A stretch of DNA of 24,059 nt from Kiritimatiellia bacterium (lineage in GTDB: Bacteria; Verrucomicrobiota; Kiritimatiellia; SLAD01). Below, piece after piece: positions 13,209-20,766 of the stretch. Below the pieces are notes generated by a model, which made no database searches, had not been told where the DNA came from, and saw nothing but the letters and a program-made list of their open reading frames with translations. The stretch covers positions 1 to 24,059 of the forward strand of contig SLCI01000120.1 of assembly GCA_007125875.1 (NCBI GenBank), read 5' to 3'. Positions within the stretch are counted from its first letter, which is position 1. Each line of letters opens with the position of its first letter. The translations under genes and the position numbers were made by a program.

Positions 13209-15527
13209 ATGGAATCGGTGCAAACAGGCACATACAAGGTAATTGGCCAAGGACTAACGCGACCGGATGCAGACGAAAAAGTTCGGGGACAAGCGGTATA
13301 TGCTGATGACTTTCATGTGCCCGACGCGTGGTACGGTGCCATTGTCCGTTCGCCGGTTTCGCACGGTCGCCTGAAAGGCTTACGTCGTAATCCTGACTTC
13401 GATTGGTCACAGGTTGTTGTCGTCACCCCTGAAGATATTCCTGGCAACAACATCGTCGACATGATGGGCCGCGATATGCCGTTCATCGCTTACGACGAGA
13501 TCCAATATGTGGGCGAGCCCTTGGCCTTGGTCGCTGCACCAACCCGGCATCTGGCCCGCGAAGCTGCAGCCAACATTGAGCCGGATATTGAAGAATTGCC
13601 GGCGCTTTGTACGCTGCAGGAGATGGTTGCGCAGTATAAAAAGGATCCCGAACAGCTGCACGAGTTATCGGCCCAAACCATACGCAAAGGCAACGTTGAC
13701 GAGGCGTTAGCAGAAGCCGATATGGTGATCGAGCGGGAATACAGCGCCGGACATCAGGAGCAGCTTTATATTGAGCCGCAAGGGATGGTGGCGATTCCGG
13801 AAGGTGACGGCACGCTCTTTATTCACGGTAGCATGCAGTGCCCGTATTACATTAATCCCGAGCTGTGCGAAACGCTCGATATGCCGCCTGAAAAATTGCG
13901 CGTGAAACAGTCCGCGGTCGGTGGTGCGTTTGGTGGGAAAGAAGAATTTCCAACATTGATTGCTGGTTATTGTGCATTGCTTGCCTTGAAAGCTAAACGC
14001 CCGGTCAAAATCATCTATGACCGGAACCAGGACATTCTGTATTCAACCAAGCGACATCCGTCCTGGTCGCGCTACAAAGTCGGCTTGAAAAAAGACGGCA
14101 CCATCCACGCGATTCAATGCGAGTTTCTGTTGGACGGGGGTGCCTACACAACCCTCAGTCCGGTGGTGATGTATCGCGGGATCTTGCATTCAGCGATGGG
14201 GTATCGCTGCGAAAACGTGGCTATCGATGGCCACGTGTATCGAACCAATACCTTCCCCAATGGGGCATTTCGCGGGTTTGGTGCGCCGCAAGCGCTGTGG
14301 GCGTGGGAATCGATGATCGACGAGTTAGCCGCAGCCTGCGGCATGACGCCGCAGGCGTTCCGACTGCAAAACTGTTTGCGTCTGGGTGACGCCACACCAA
14401 CCGGTGGACTCCTGCGCGATAGTGTGGGTTCCCCCGAAGTGCTTGAGAAGACCCTGGAGCGTTGTGGGTTCAACGAGAAGTGGGATCGCTGCAGTCGAGG
14501 CAAGCCAGGCGAACGGAAGTGGTACGGTATTGGCGTGTCCTTCTTTGCGCATGGCGCTGGCTTCACCGGCGATGGCGAAGCGCGGATTAAGGCAAAAGTC
14601 GCACTTGACCTGGAATACGACGAACAGCGCGCACCGATCGTCAATGTCCGGATTAGCTCGACTGAAATGGGGCAGGGCACATGCATTATCATGCCGCAAA
14701 TTGTTGCCGATGCGATGTCTATCGACCTCAAGCATGCGGCTTATCCCATGCCTGATACGTTTAAAGTGCCCGATAGCGGGCCAACGGTTGCGTCGCGCAC
14801 CGCCATGGTGGTGGGCAGCACCGTTTACAGTGCAGGGCAAAAGCTGAAAGCGGAACTGGAAACCTTTGTATCCGAAACATTGTGCGACGGACAACCCGTC
14901 GTGTTGAGGGACAATGCGTTTCATGCCGAGTATGACGGCAAACAAATTCCGTTTGATGAGGGCGCAGCGGCGTACTTGGCCAGCAATGGCCCGCTACGCG
15001 TTTACGACCAATTCAAATTGCCGCCGCACATCAAATGGAACCAGAAGACCTTTGAGGGCGATGCTTATCCTGCCTATTCGTGGGGCTGCAATGTCGTGGA
15101 GCTCGAGGTGGATACGCTCACGTACGAAATCGATGTAACGAAGATTACGGCTTATTACGATATCGGTCGTTTATTGAATCCGATCATGGCTATGGGCCAA
15201 ATTCAGGGTGGATTGATTCAAGCCTTAGGTTATGCAGCGATGGAGAAGATTGAGGTCAAGAACGGCAAGTATGACGCCGATCGTATGCAGACCTATGTGA
15301 TTCCCACCGCAATGGATGGTCCCGAGATGGATCTGCATTTCGTGGAGTATCCTTGGGATCATGCGCAGCCGGGCGCGAAAGGCGTTGGTGAGATCCCGAT
15401 GGACGGTTTGGCACCCGCTATGGCCAACGCTCTGGAGGCCGCCAGCGGTGTGCGGTTGCGCGATTTACCGATTACGCCCGAGCAATTGTTTGCTGAGTTG
15501 CAGGCAACTCAGCCGCGTAGTGCGTAA
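13209..15527 (+). CDS. Molybdenum hydroxylase large subunit (xanthine dehydrogenase-like)
   Basis: A 772-residue molybdopterin-binding catalytic subunit of the xanthine dehydrogenase family, which hydroxylates a heterocycle or aldehyde with water as oxygen donor. The first domain (about 1-135) is the alpha/beta-hammerhead (GQAVYADDFHVP), then the Mo-binding domains with VGGAFGGKEEF, AFRGFGAPQ, TEMGQGT and the catalytic Glu728 in KGVGEIPMDG. Glu245 (FGGKE) and Arg323 (MYRG) are 78 residues apart, and Arg323 is 32 residues before Arg355 of FRGFG. From memory this matches bovine Glu802, Arg880 and Arg912, which contact purine, and argues for a purine substrate over an aldehyde. Gene order is large, 2Fe-2S, FAD. 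No XdhC-type chaperone is adjacent. The family call is firm; the substrate is inferred. Confidence 0.92.
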   Translation: MESVQTGTYKVIGQGLTRPDADEKVRGQAVYADDFHVPDAWYGAIVRSPVSHGRLKGLRRNPDFDWSQVVVVTPEDIPGNNIVDMMGRDMPFIAYDEIQYVGEPLALVAAPTRHLAREAAANIEPDIEELPALCTLQEMVAQYKKDPEQLHELSAQTIRKGNVDEALAEADMVIEREYSAGHQEQLYIEPQGMVAIPEGDGTLFIHGSMQCPYYINPELCETLDMPPEKLRVKQSAVGGAFGGKEEFPTLIAGYCALLALKAKRPVKIIYDRNQDILYSTKRHPSWSRYKVGLKKDGTIHAIQCEFLLDGGAYTTLSPVVMYRGILHSAMGYRCENVAIDGHVYRTNTFPNGAFRGFGAPQALWAWESMIDELAAACGMTPQAFRLQNCLRLGDATPTGGLLRDSVGSPEVLEKTLERCGFNEKWDRCSRGKPGERKWYGIGVSFFAHGAGFTGDGEARIKAKVALDLEYDEQRAPIVNVRISSTEMGQGTCIIMPQIVADAMSIDLKHAAYPMPDTFKVPDSGPTVASRTAMVVGSTVYSAGQKLKAELETFVSETLCDGQPVVLRDNAFHAEYDGKQIPFDEGAAAYLASNGPLRVYDQFKLPPHIKWNQKTFEGDAYPAYSWGCNVVELEVDTLTYEIDVTKITAYYDIGRLLNPIMAMGQIQGGLIQALGYAAMEKIEVKNGKYDADRMQTYVIPTAMDGPEMDLHFVEYPWDHAQPGAKGVGEIPMDGLAPAMANALEAASGVRLRDLPITPEQLFAELQATQPRSA

Positions 15528-15568
15528 GCCGATCACCATAAGATCCAGCAGAAAGGGTCAGACGAAAA

Positions 15569-16054
15569 ATGGAAAAGATTAAACGAACGTGGACGATCAA
15601 CGGGGAACGGCATGAAGTGGAAGTCCCGCCTGTGCGTCGCTTTCTGGATGTGTTGCGCGATGACCTGATGATGAAAGGCACGAAGGAGGGGTGTGGCGAA
15701 GGGGAGTGTGGCGCCTGTACCGTGATCGTAAATGGCGAAACCGTCCTCTCGTGCTTGCTGCCCGCTGGACAAGTGCCCGATCAGGCCGAGGTCACCACCG
15801 TGGAAGGGCTTGAGCTCACACCGGGCGGTCGACTGCTGCAAGCGACGTACGCAGAAAAAGGCGCAGCACAGTGTGGCTTTTGTATTCCCGGCATGATTGT
15901 GTCTTCGTATGCCTTGCTGAGCCAATCGCCCACGACGGACGCCGCGCAGATTCGCGAAGCGCATGCAGGGAATATTTGTCGCTGTACTGGCTACGATAAG
16001 ATTGTTGAGGCCATTCAATCAGCTGCTGAACAGTGGACTGCGGAAACCAAGTGA
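15569..16054 (+). CDS. Molybdenum hydroxylase 2Fe-2S subunit
   Basis: A 161-residue iron-sulfur subunit that passes electrons from the Mo centre to FAD. The N-terminal plant-ferredoxin-like domain binds one 2Fe-2S cluster through Cys42, Cys47, Cys50 and Cys62 (EGCGEGECGACT). The helical C-terminal domain binds the other through Cys102, Cys105, Cys137 and Cys139 (QCGFC, ICRCTGY). All eight ligands are present and the length is normal. The 41-bp gap after the large subunit and the shared strand support one operon. GAAAGGG lies upstream of the ATG as a rather distant ribosome binding site. Confidence 0.95.
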   Translation: MEKIKRTWTINGERHEVEVPPVRRFLDVLRDDLMMKGTKEGCGEGECGACTVIVNGETVLSCLLPAGQVPDQAEVTTVEGLELTPGGRLLQATYAEKGAAQCGFCIPGMIVSSYALLSQSPTTDAAQIREAHAGNICRCTGYDKIVEAIQSAAEQWTAETK

Positions 16055-16067
16055 TAGGCGGATCAGT

Positions 16068-16934
16068 ATGGCAACTACTTTCGAGGAAATGAACTGTGCG
16101 TTCCCCGCCAATCTGGCGGAAGCGCTTGAGCTGATGTCGGACGAGCAAACACGTGGGCGACCACTCGCCGGCGGAACTGACCTGATGGTGCAGTGGGAGT
16201 CCGGTGTGCTGCCGATGCCTGAGCGGGCTATTAGCGTGAAGCACTTGCCTGAGCTACGAACGATCGAGGAAAGCGATGATGCGGTTATCATCGGCTCGGC
16301 TGTCACACATATGCAACTCCGCCGATCCGATGCGGTGGTGCGATATCTGCCATCACTGGCCGATGCCGCAGCGACCATCGGTGGCTATCAAATTCAGACG
16401 ATGGGTACAGTGGGTGGCAGCGTCGCGAATGCCAGTCCCGCCGGTGATTTGGCGCCGTCGATCATGATCAGCGACGGCGACGTGATTGTCGCCAGTGTGC
16501 GGGGCGAGCGTGCGATTCCGGTCAACGAGTTTTGGACGGGCTACCGCAAAACCGATATGGCTGAAGACGAAATCATTGTCCGGTTCCGTTTACCCAAGAT
16601 GCCTGAAGGCGCCTGCGAAGTGTGGCGCAAACTGGGACCGCGCAAGGCGCAAGCGATTTCCAAAGTGATGGGAAGTTGCCGGCTGCTAATTTCGGACGGC
16701 CATATTGAGCAATTTCGCGTAGCCATTGGCAGCGTGGCGCCCGTATGCGTGCGACTGCGCGCGGTGGAGGAGTTAGTAACCGGCAAGCCGTTAAACGAAG
16801 AGGCCATCGCCGCGGCTGAAGCGTGCGCTGCCGAGTCGGTTAAGCCGATTGATGATATCCGTTCCAAGGCCGATTACCGCAAGTGGGTTACTGGCCGAAT
16901 GGTACGCGGTTTTCTGGAACAGTCATTGGGCTAG
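16068..16934 (+). CDS. Molybdenum hydroxylase FAD subunit
   Basis: A 288-residue FAD-binding subunit (PF00941 type with a CO-dehydrogenase flavoprotein C-terminal domain) that hands electrons to NAD+ or another acceptor. The FAD motifs AGGTDLMVQ (near residue 35) and QTMGTVGGSVANASPAGD (near residue 110) are intact. The C-terminal domain includes ISKVMGSCRL and VAIGSVAPVCVRLRAVE. No 4Fe-4S insert of the hydroxybenzoyl-CoA reductase type is visible. The ATG at 16068, 13 bp after the 2Fe-2S gene and preceded by AGGCGG, is preferred to in-frame codons further upstream that lie inside that gene. It completes the three-subunit enzyme. Confidence 0.93.
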   Translation: MATTFEEMNCAFPANLAEALELMSDEQTRGRPLAGGTDLMVQWESGVLPMPERAISVKHLPELRTIEESDDAVIIGSAVTHMQLRRSDAVVRYLPSLADAAATIGGYQIQTMGTVGGSVANASPAGDLAPSIMISDGDVIVASVRGERAIPVNEFWTGYRKTDMAEDEIIVRFRLPKMPEGACEVWRKLGPRKAQAISKVMGSCRLLISDGHIEQFRVAIGSVAPVCVRLRAVEELVTGKPLNEEAIAAAEACAAESVKPIDDIRSKADYRKWVTGRMVRGFLEQSLG

Positions 16935-16962
16935 GCGTTTTCGCATCCGCATGGGACGGACC

Positions 16963-17280
16963 ATGAATCTTCATCTCGCAAGTGACCCAAGCGAAGGAGC
17001 AGAGAAGACCAGCAAACGCGAGCTGAAATGCGTGGACGTCATGCAGGCAGCCAAAATTGTTGCCCTCTTCTATGCCTTCATATCGTTGACGATATTCGTA
17101 TTCGGCCTGATTGCCGTGGCGATCAGTGGAGAACAAGCGGTCGAGGGAGGTGGTCAGCTTACGCTGATGCTCTTACTGTATCCAGTTCTGGGTTTCTTCT
17201 TCGGAGCAATCGCGGCCGCGCTGTACAATGCCATTGCCAAGCGTTTTGGTGGATTCCGTTATGTAGTGGAGGACCTTTGA
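16963..17280 (+). CDS. Small two-helix membrane protein of unknown function
   Basis: A 105-residue protein with a polar N-terminus, an amphipathic stretch (VDVMQAAKIVALFYAF) and two transmembrane helices: SLTIFVFGLIAVAISG and LTLMLLLYPVLGFFFGAIAAALYNAIA. The ending LYNAIAKRFGGFRYVVE is a pattern I have seen in small uncharacterised membrane proteins (resembling DUF3566-like proteins), but I would not assign a family. It lies 28 bp after the FAD subunit gene on the same strand, so it may be co-transcribed; nothing in it suggests a role in molybdenum enzymes. Start ambiguous between the ATGs at 16951 and 16963; GGGACGG upstream favours the latter. Confidence 0.7.
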   Translation: MNLHLASDPSEGAEKTSKRELKCVDVMQAAKIVALFYAFISLTIFVFGLIAVAISGEQAVEGGGQLTLMLLLYPVLGFFFGAIAAALYNAIAKRFGGFRYVVEDL

Positions 17281-17350
17281 GGCGCTGTAGCTAGCCAGCC
17301 TTATACCAGTTGCTATAACTTTGCGGTGCATTCTCAAGGCAACACAGCCT

Positions 17351-17378
17351 GTCCGCCGTAGCCTTGGCAAAGGAGGAA
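17351..17378. repeat. Short palindromic intergenic repeat
   Basis: TCCGCCGTAGCCTTGGCAAA followed by GGAGGA: the outer ends (TCCGCC / GGAGGA) and the inner GCC/GGC can pair imperfectly. It resembles, from memory, a short repeat (TCCGCC...GGCGGA) scattered in many bacterial genomes. It lies between convergent genes. Confidence 0.45.
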
Positions 17379-17429
17379 GATTGCCCCTCCGCTTCACACG
17401 AAGCAAAGCCAGTTACTGAAAAGCATTCC

Positions 17430-17456
17430 GGAGGTAAGGGCTTCGTCCCGTCCTCT
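17430..17456. terminator. Possible hairpin between convergent operons
   Basis: GAGG..GGG (17431-17440) can pair with CCC.TCCTC (17447-17455) around CTTCGT, with a small internal bulge. It sits between the end of the hydroxylase operon and the end of the mocA-like gene, where a bidirectional terminator would be expected. There is no T-run on either side. Confidence 0.25.
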
Positions 17457-17492
17457 GAGGATAGACCGAGATGTGTCGGAAACTGGCATTAT

Positions 17493-18092
17493 TCATTGCT
17501 GGCTCAAAGCGCTGAACCACTGACGCCACTGTTCCGGTGTATTCACGTTCGCGGTCAGCTGCGGGTCGTTGATTTCGCACAAATCGGTTTCGTCACGTAA
17601 CCAGTCCTGCAGGGACTGATCCATTGCCCCCTCGTACTCTAGTAGCCGCTGACCGATCGATTGATCGATCCAGAGCAGATGGCCGGGCTTCCCTTGATAC
17701 GTGGGTCTGACCGCTGACGATTTAGATTGATTGGCATATTCTATCAGTTGATCGATCGAGCGATCGCTCAGGCCGACGGCGTCGACGGGTAAAATGACGC
17801 AGGCGTCAAATGGCCAGAGGGCGCGCAAGCCGGTTTGAATCGATGAAAACCGTCCGGTTTCCCACTGCTGATTGATTACGGTGGGCAGATCAGTTGGCAG
17901 TGCATTCTGAATCCGTTCGGCTTCCGAGCCCAGCACCAGCGTGACCGGATCGCAGCCTGCTTTGACTAAGCGCCGCAGTTGGTGTGCAGCGAGCGGGGAG
18001 CCGTCCGGTAGTTTCAATAGGGCTTTTGGTGACCCCATTCGGCTGGATGCGCCCGCTGCGGTGACGAGTCCGGCGGTCCGGTAGGGATTCAT
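17493..18092 (-). CDS. MocA-like nucleotidyltransferase (molybdenum cofactor cytidylyltransferase family)
   Basis: A 199-residue NTP-transferase-3 protein. The nucleotide-binding signature AAGASSRMGSPKALLKL lies near residues 12-28. ILPVDAVGLSD is the metal-binding Asp region, GKPGHLLWI matches the substrate loop of MocA, and VNTPEQW is the usual C-terminal ending. MocA joins CMP to molybdopterin to give the cytosine dinucleotide cofactor of xanthine dehydrogenase-type enzymes; the sister MobA uses GTP. The nearby three-subunit Mo hydroxylase, convergent at 13209-16934, supports the MocA reading. The gene starts in a 4-bp ATGA overlap with gpsA (18089-18092), so it is expressed with the phospholipid genes rather than with its likely client. 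Other small-molecule NTP transferases of this fold are possible. Confidence 0.8.
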   Translation of the reverse strand: MNPYRTAGLVTAAGASSRMGSPKALLKLPDGSPLAAHQLRRLVKAGCDPVTLVLGSEAERIQNALPTDLPTVINQQWETGRFSSIQTGLRALWPFDACVILPVDAVGLSDRSIDQLIEYANQSKSSAVRPTYQGKPGHLLWIDQSIGQRLLEYEGAMDQSLQDWLRDETDLCEINDPQLTANVNTPEQWRQWFSALSQQ

Positions 18093-19093
18093 TCGTGATC
18101 GCGCTCCGGCCGCGGATCGCGCGTCAATAGATCGGTTACCGCATCACGCGGATTCTTGTTCTCATGCACGATCGCGTGCACCTCTTCCGTAATCGGTACA
18201 TCGATGCCGTGCTCCGCGGCCAGTTCACGAGCATTCGTGCAGTTCCATACGCCTTCGGCTACCTGCTCTGTGTCGGCCATAATGGTGGCCAGCGTGTCGC
18301 CGCGCCCGAGTCGTTCACCCACGCGCCGATTACGGCTCAGTTGACTCGTGCAGGTGACAATTAAATCGCCCATACCGCTAAGGCCGCTAAAGGTGGAGGG
18401 ATGCGCATTCAGCGCGCTACCGAGCCGCGTCATTTCCGCCAAGCCACGCGTCATCAGCGCGGCCTTGGAGTTGTCGCCCAAGCCGATGCCATCGCAAACG
18501 CCGGCGGCAATGGCGATGATATTCTTGAGTGCACCGCCCAGCTCCACACCAATCACGTCGTCCGATGTGTACACGCGAAAAACATCATTGTTGAAGAGTT
18601 GCTGCACGGCTACCGCCACGTTTTCATCGGCGCACGCTGCGACAACCGCCGCTGGTACGCCGCGCGCTACTTCTTCGGCGTGACTGGGACCGGACAGGGC
18701 CGCGATGGGGTGATCATTGAGAATAGACTGGGCTGTTTCAGTCATCCGCTTATGCGTTGACTTGTCCAAGCCCTTGGTCACGCTCACCACGATTTGGTCT
18801 GGGTGAATGTGTTCAGCAAAAGAGGTGACAACGTCTCGATAGAATTTCGACGGCACGGCCAGTACGAGCGCGGTGGCATCTTTCACGACCTGCTCACGCG
18901 AGCTGGTCCATTCTAACTCCGGGGGACAGTCGACGCCCGGCAGGAACTTGGTGTTCTCGTGCGTCGCTTGCACCTGAGCGATGTACTCTTCGAAGGGGCC
19001 CCAAATACGGACGCGGTGTCCATTCCGATGCAGCACCAGTGCCAATGCTGTGCCCCATCCGCCGTCGCCAATAACTCCAACGTGTCCGCTCAT
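18089..19093 (-). CDS. gpsA: NAD(P)-dependent glycerol-3-phosphate dehydrogenase
   Basis: A 334-residue enzyme reducing dihydroxyacetone phosphate to sn-glycerol-3-phosphate for phospholipid synthesis. The Rossmann loop is VIGDGGWGTALA (most relatives have GAGxWGTALA). VSVTKGLDK, ALSGPSHAEEVARGVPAAVV, the catalytic Lys in ELGGALKNIIAIAAG and the signature GLSGMGDLIVTCTSQLSRNRRVG are all present, and the length is typical. It overlaps plsY upstream by 4 bp and the mocA-like gene downstream by 4 bp. The plsY-gpsA pair is a common bacterial arrangement and supplies substrate directly to PlsY. Confidence 0.97.
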   Translation of the reverse strand: MSGHVGVIGDGGWGTALALVLHRNGHRVRIWGPFEEYIAQVQATHENTKFLPGVDCPPELEWTSSREQVVKDATALVLAVPSKFYRDVVTSFAEHIHPDQIVVSVTKGLDKSTHKRMTETAQSILNDHPIAALSGPSHAEEVARGVPAAVVAACADENVAVAVQQLFNNDVFRVYTSDDVIGVELGGALKNIIAIAAGVCDGIGLGDNSKAALMTRGLAEMTRLGSALNAHPSTFSGLSGMGDLIVTCTSQLSRNRRVGERLGRGDTLATIMADTEQVAEGVWNCTNARELAAEHGIDVPITEEVHAIVHENKNPRDAVTDLLTRDPRPERDHE

Positions 19094-19713
19094 GACTTCA
19101 CCTTTCTACGGTCAAAACGATGTTCTGTGCCTGCGCGCAGACGCACAATATTACTGCGATGCCGCCAGATTACGATTCCGCCGAGTAACGTCAGCACGGT
19201 GGACAGTAAGGGATTCGTGGCCCCATAAAGCAGCCAGGCTGCGACGGGAATCGCGGCGGCAGCCAAAATGGATGCCAAGGATACGTATCGGCTGATCGCG
19301 AACGACAACAACCAGACCACTAAGCCGATACCAATCGATGCGGGGGCTACGCCGAGCAAAACGCCCGCACTCGTGGCCACGCCTTTGCCCCCTTTAAACT
19401 TGAGGTAAATCGGCCAATTGTGCCCGGCAATGGCTGCGCAGCCAAACAGGAGTCCACTGTTTTGTGGCCAATCGGCCGTACTCCAAAGCAGTGGAATCAG
19501 AAAGGCGGGTGAAAAACCTTTGGCCACATCTAGTGCGAACGTCAATACGCCCCATCCTTTGCCGATGGAGCGAAACACATTGGTCGCTCCCACATTACCG
19601 CTGCCCACAGAACGGATATCGATGCCTTTAGCTTTGGCCACCAGCCAAGCAAAAGGAATCGCTCCAATCAGGTAGCTGACGATCGTAAATCCAACCAGTG
19701 CAATCATGGCCAT
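19090..19713 (-). CDS. plsY: Acyl-phosphate:glycerol-3-phosphate acyltransferase
   Basis: A 207-residue integral membrane enzyme that acylates position 1 of glycerol-3-phosphate using acyl-phosphate. The three PlsY motifs are clear: GSGNVGATNVFR, GHNWPIYLKFKGGKGVATSAG and the C-terminal IVIWRHRSNIVRLRAGTEHRF. About five to six hydrophobic helices are visible, with an N-terminal IPFAWLVAKAKGIDIRSVGSGN. It is first in the plsY-gpsA-mocA-like operon and divergent from era. The start is ATG at 19713, with another ATG two codons later at 19707; no Shine-Dalgarno site is visible. Confidence 0.97.
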   Translation of the reverse strand: MAMIALVGFTIVSYLIGAIPFAWLVAKAKGIDIRSVGSGNVGATNVFRSIGKGWGVLTFALDVAKGFSPAFLIPLLWSTADWPQNSGLLFGCAAIAGHNWPIYLKFKGGKGVATSAGVLLGVAPASIGIGLVVWLLSFAISRYVSLASILAAAAIPVAAWLLYGATNPLLSTVLTLLGGIVIWRHRSNIVRLRAGTEHRFDRRKVKS

Positions 19714-19762
19714 AGACTACATTGATGGGAGCGGGCTGAATAGTGCAATTTCAGGAATAGCA

Positions 19763-19791
19763 TTGACCGGTCTGCGGGGCTGCCGTATTCA
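19763..19791 (+). promoter_or_regulatory. Putative promoter of era
   Basis: TTGACC (19763-19768, 5 of 6), exactly 17 bp, TATTCA (19786-19791, 3 of 6). The ATG of era follows 12 bp after the -10 box, again implying a very short leader without a ribosome binding site. It lies in the 90-bp divergent spacer shared with plsY. Confidence 0.4.
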
Positions 19792-19803
19792 CAACAGCGC
19801 GTC

Positions 19804-20739
19804 ATGACAACAGAAACAATCCATACAGCAGCAAACCCCGAACAGCGGTCCGGTATGGTCGCCATCGTTGGGGCCGCCAACGTCGGTAAATCCACCTTGG
19901 TGAATGCGCTGGTCGGCGAGAAAGTCACCATTGTGAGTCCGGTCGTGCAGACGACCCGTAATCTGGTGCGCGCGATCTTGACCGAACCACGCGGTCAACT
20001 GGTGTTTATCGATACGCCGGGTGTGCATAAGGCGAAGTATGATCTAGGCCGGCTAATGAACCGCATGGCGCGGGGCGCCGTCGAAGGAGTGGATGTGGTA
20101 TTGCTGATGCTCGACGCCTCGCGCCCACCGCGCGAGGAGGACGAGGGCTGGATGCGACGCTTGATGCGTCCCGATCAGGAGGGTAGCGCCTTGCTGGTGC
20201 TCAATAAGAGTGATCAGGATCGAGATTTGAGTAGCGAGTATGAGGCTTTATGGGCGCGCGTGGCGGAGGAGAAGCAGTGGACACGTGAGCCCGAATGGCG
20301 TCGTATCTCGGCACTCACGGGTAGCGGTGTGGAGGAACTGATGAGCCGCTTGTTCGCACTGGTGCCGCCTGGCCCCTATCTTTTCCCTGAGGACGTATTA
20401 ACGGATTATCCCCGCAAGTTGGCGATGGCAGACGTGATCCGCGAAAAATATGTTACGCGGCTGAAGGACGAGTTGCCTCATGCGATCGCCATTTGGATTG
20501 AAGATATTGAGGAGTCTCCGCAACGCCTGGTGGTTCATGGCACGGTCTATGTGGATCGTCATTCGCAAAAGGGCATCGTGCTGGGCAGCAAAGGGCGCTT
20601 GCTTAAATCCGTCTGTCACGAGGCAGGTAAGGAATTGTCCGATTGGTGCGAACAGCCGGTGACCGTTAAACTTTGGGTCAAATGCGAGAAAGACTGGTCA
20701 CGCAATTTTTGGATGTTGAAGAAATTGGGTTATGCTTAG
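19804..20739 (+). CDS. era: GTPase Era
   Basis: A 311-residue essential GTPase that binds the 3' end of 16S rRNA and helps mature the 30S subunit. G1 is GAANVGKST, G2 the Thr region in VSPVVQTTRN, G3 DTPGVHK, G4 NKSD and G5 SAL. The C-terminal KH domain contains SQKGIVLGSKGRLLK with the GxxG loop and ends in KVWVKC-like beta and WMLKKLGYA. The first-position G1 (GAAN rather than the common GRPN) is a mild variant. A ~17-residue N-terminal tail precedes the G domain; the next in-frame Met (MVAIVG) would remove it. No Shine-Dalgarno site is visible. The M42 peptidase follows after 27 bp. Confidence 0.96.
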   Translation: MTTETIHTAANPEQRSGMVAIVGAANVGKSTLVNALVGEKVTIVSPVVQTTRNLVRAILTEPRGQLVFIDTPGVHKAKYDLGRLMNRMARGAVEGVDVVLLMLDASRPPREEDEGWMRRLMRPDQEGSALLVLNKSDQDRDLSSEYEALWARVAEEKQWTREPEWRRISALTGSGVEELMSRLFALVPPGPYLFPEDVLTDYPRKLAMADVIREKYVTRLKDELPHAIAIWIEDIEESPQRLVVHGTVYVDRHSQKGIVLGSKGRLLKSVCHEAGKELSDWCEQPVTVKLWVKCEKDWSRNFWMLKKLGYA

Positions 20740-20766
20740 CGGCAGTTTACAGAAAGGTAGAACAAG

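Noticed and set aside
12686..13237. Long open frame antisense to the nucleotide-sugar dehydrogenase gene
   Set aside because: The plus-strand gene has full family motifs; the antisense frame has no recognisable domain and reflects codon bias.
14144..14945. Antisense open frames of ~200 codons within the Mo hydroxylase large subunit gene
   Set aside because: Shadows of a confidently assigned gene; no motifs and no start context.
13209..16934. CO dehydrogenase or 4-hydroxybenzoyl-CoA reductase
   Set aside because: The CO dehydrogenase signature loop (with the catalytic Cys) is not seen at the position before FRGFG, and the FAD subunit lacks a 4Fe-4S insert. The purine-contact Glu and Arg favour a xanthine dehydrogenase-like enzyme.
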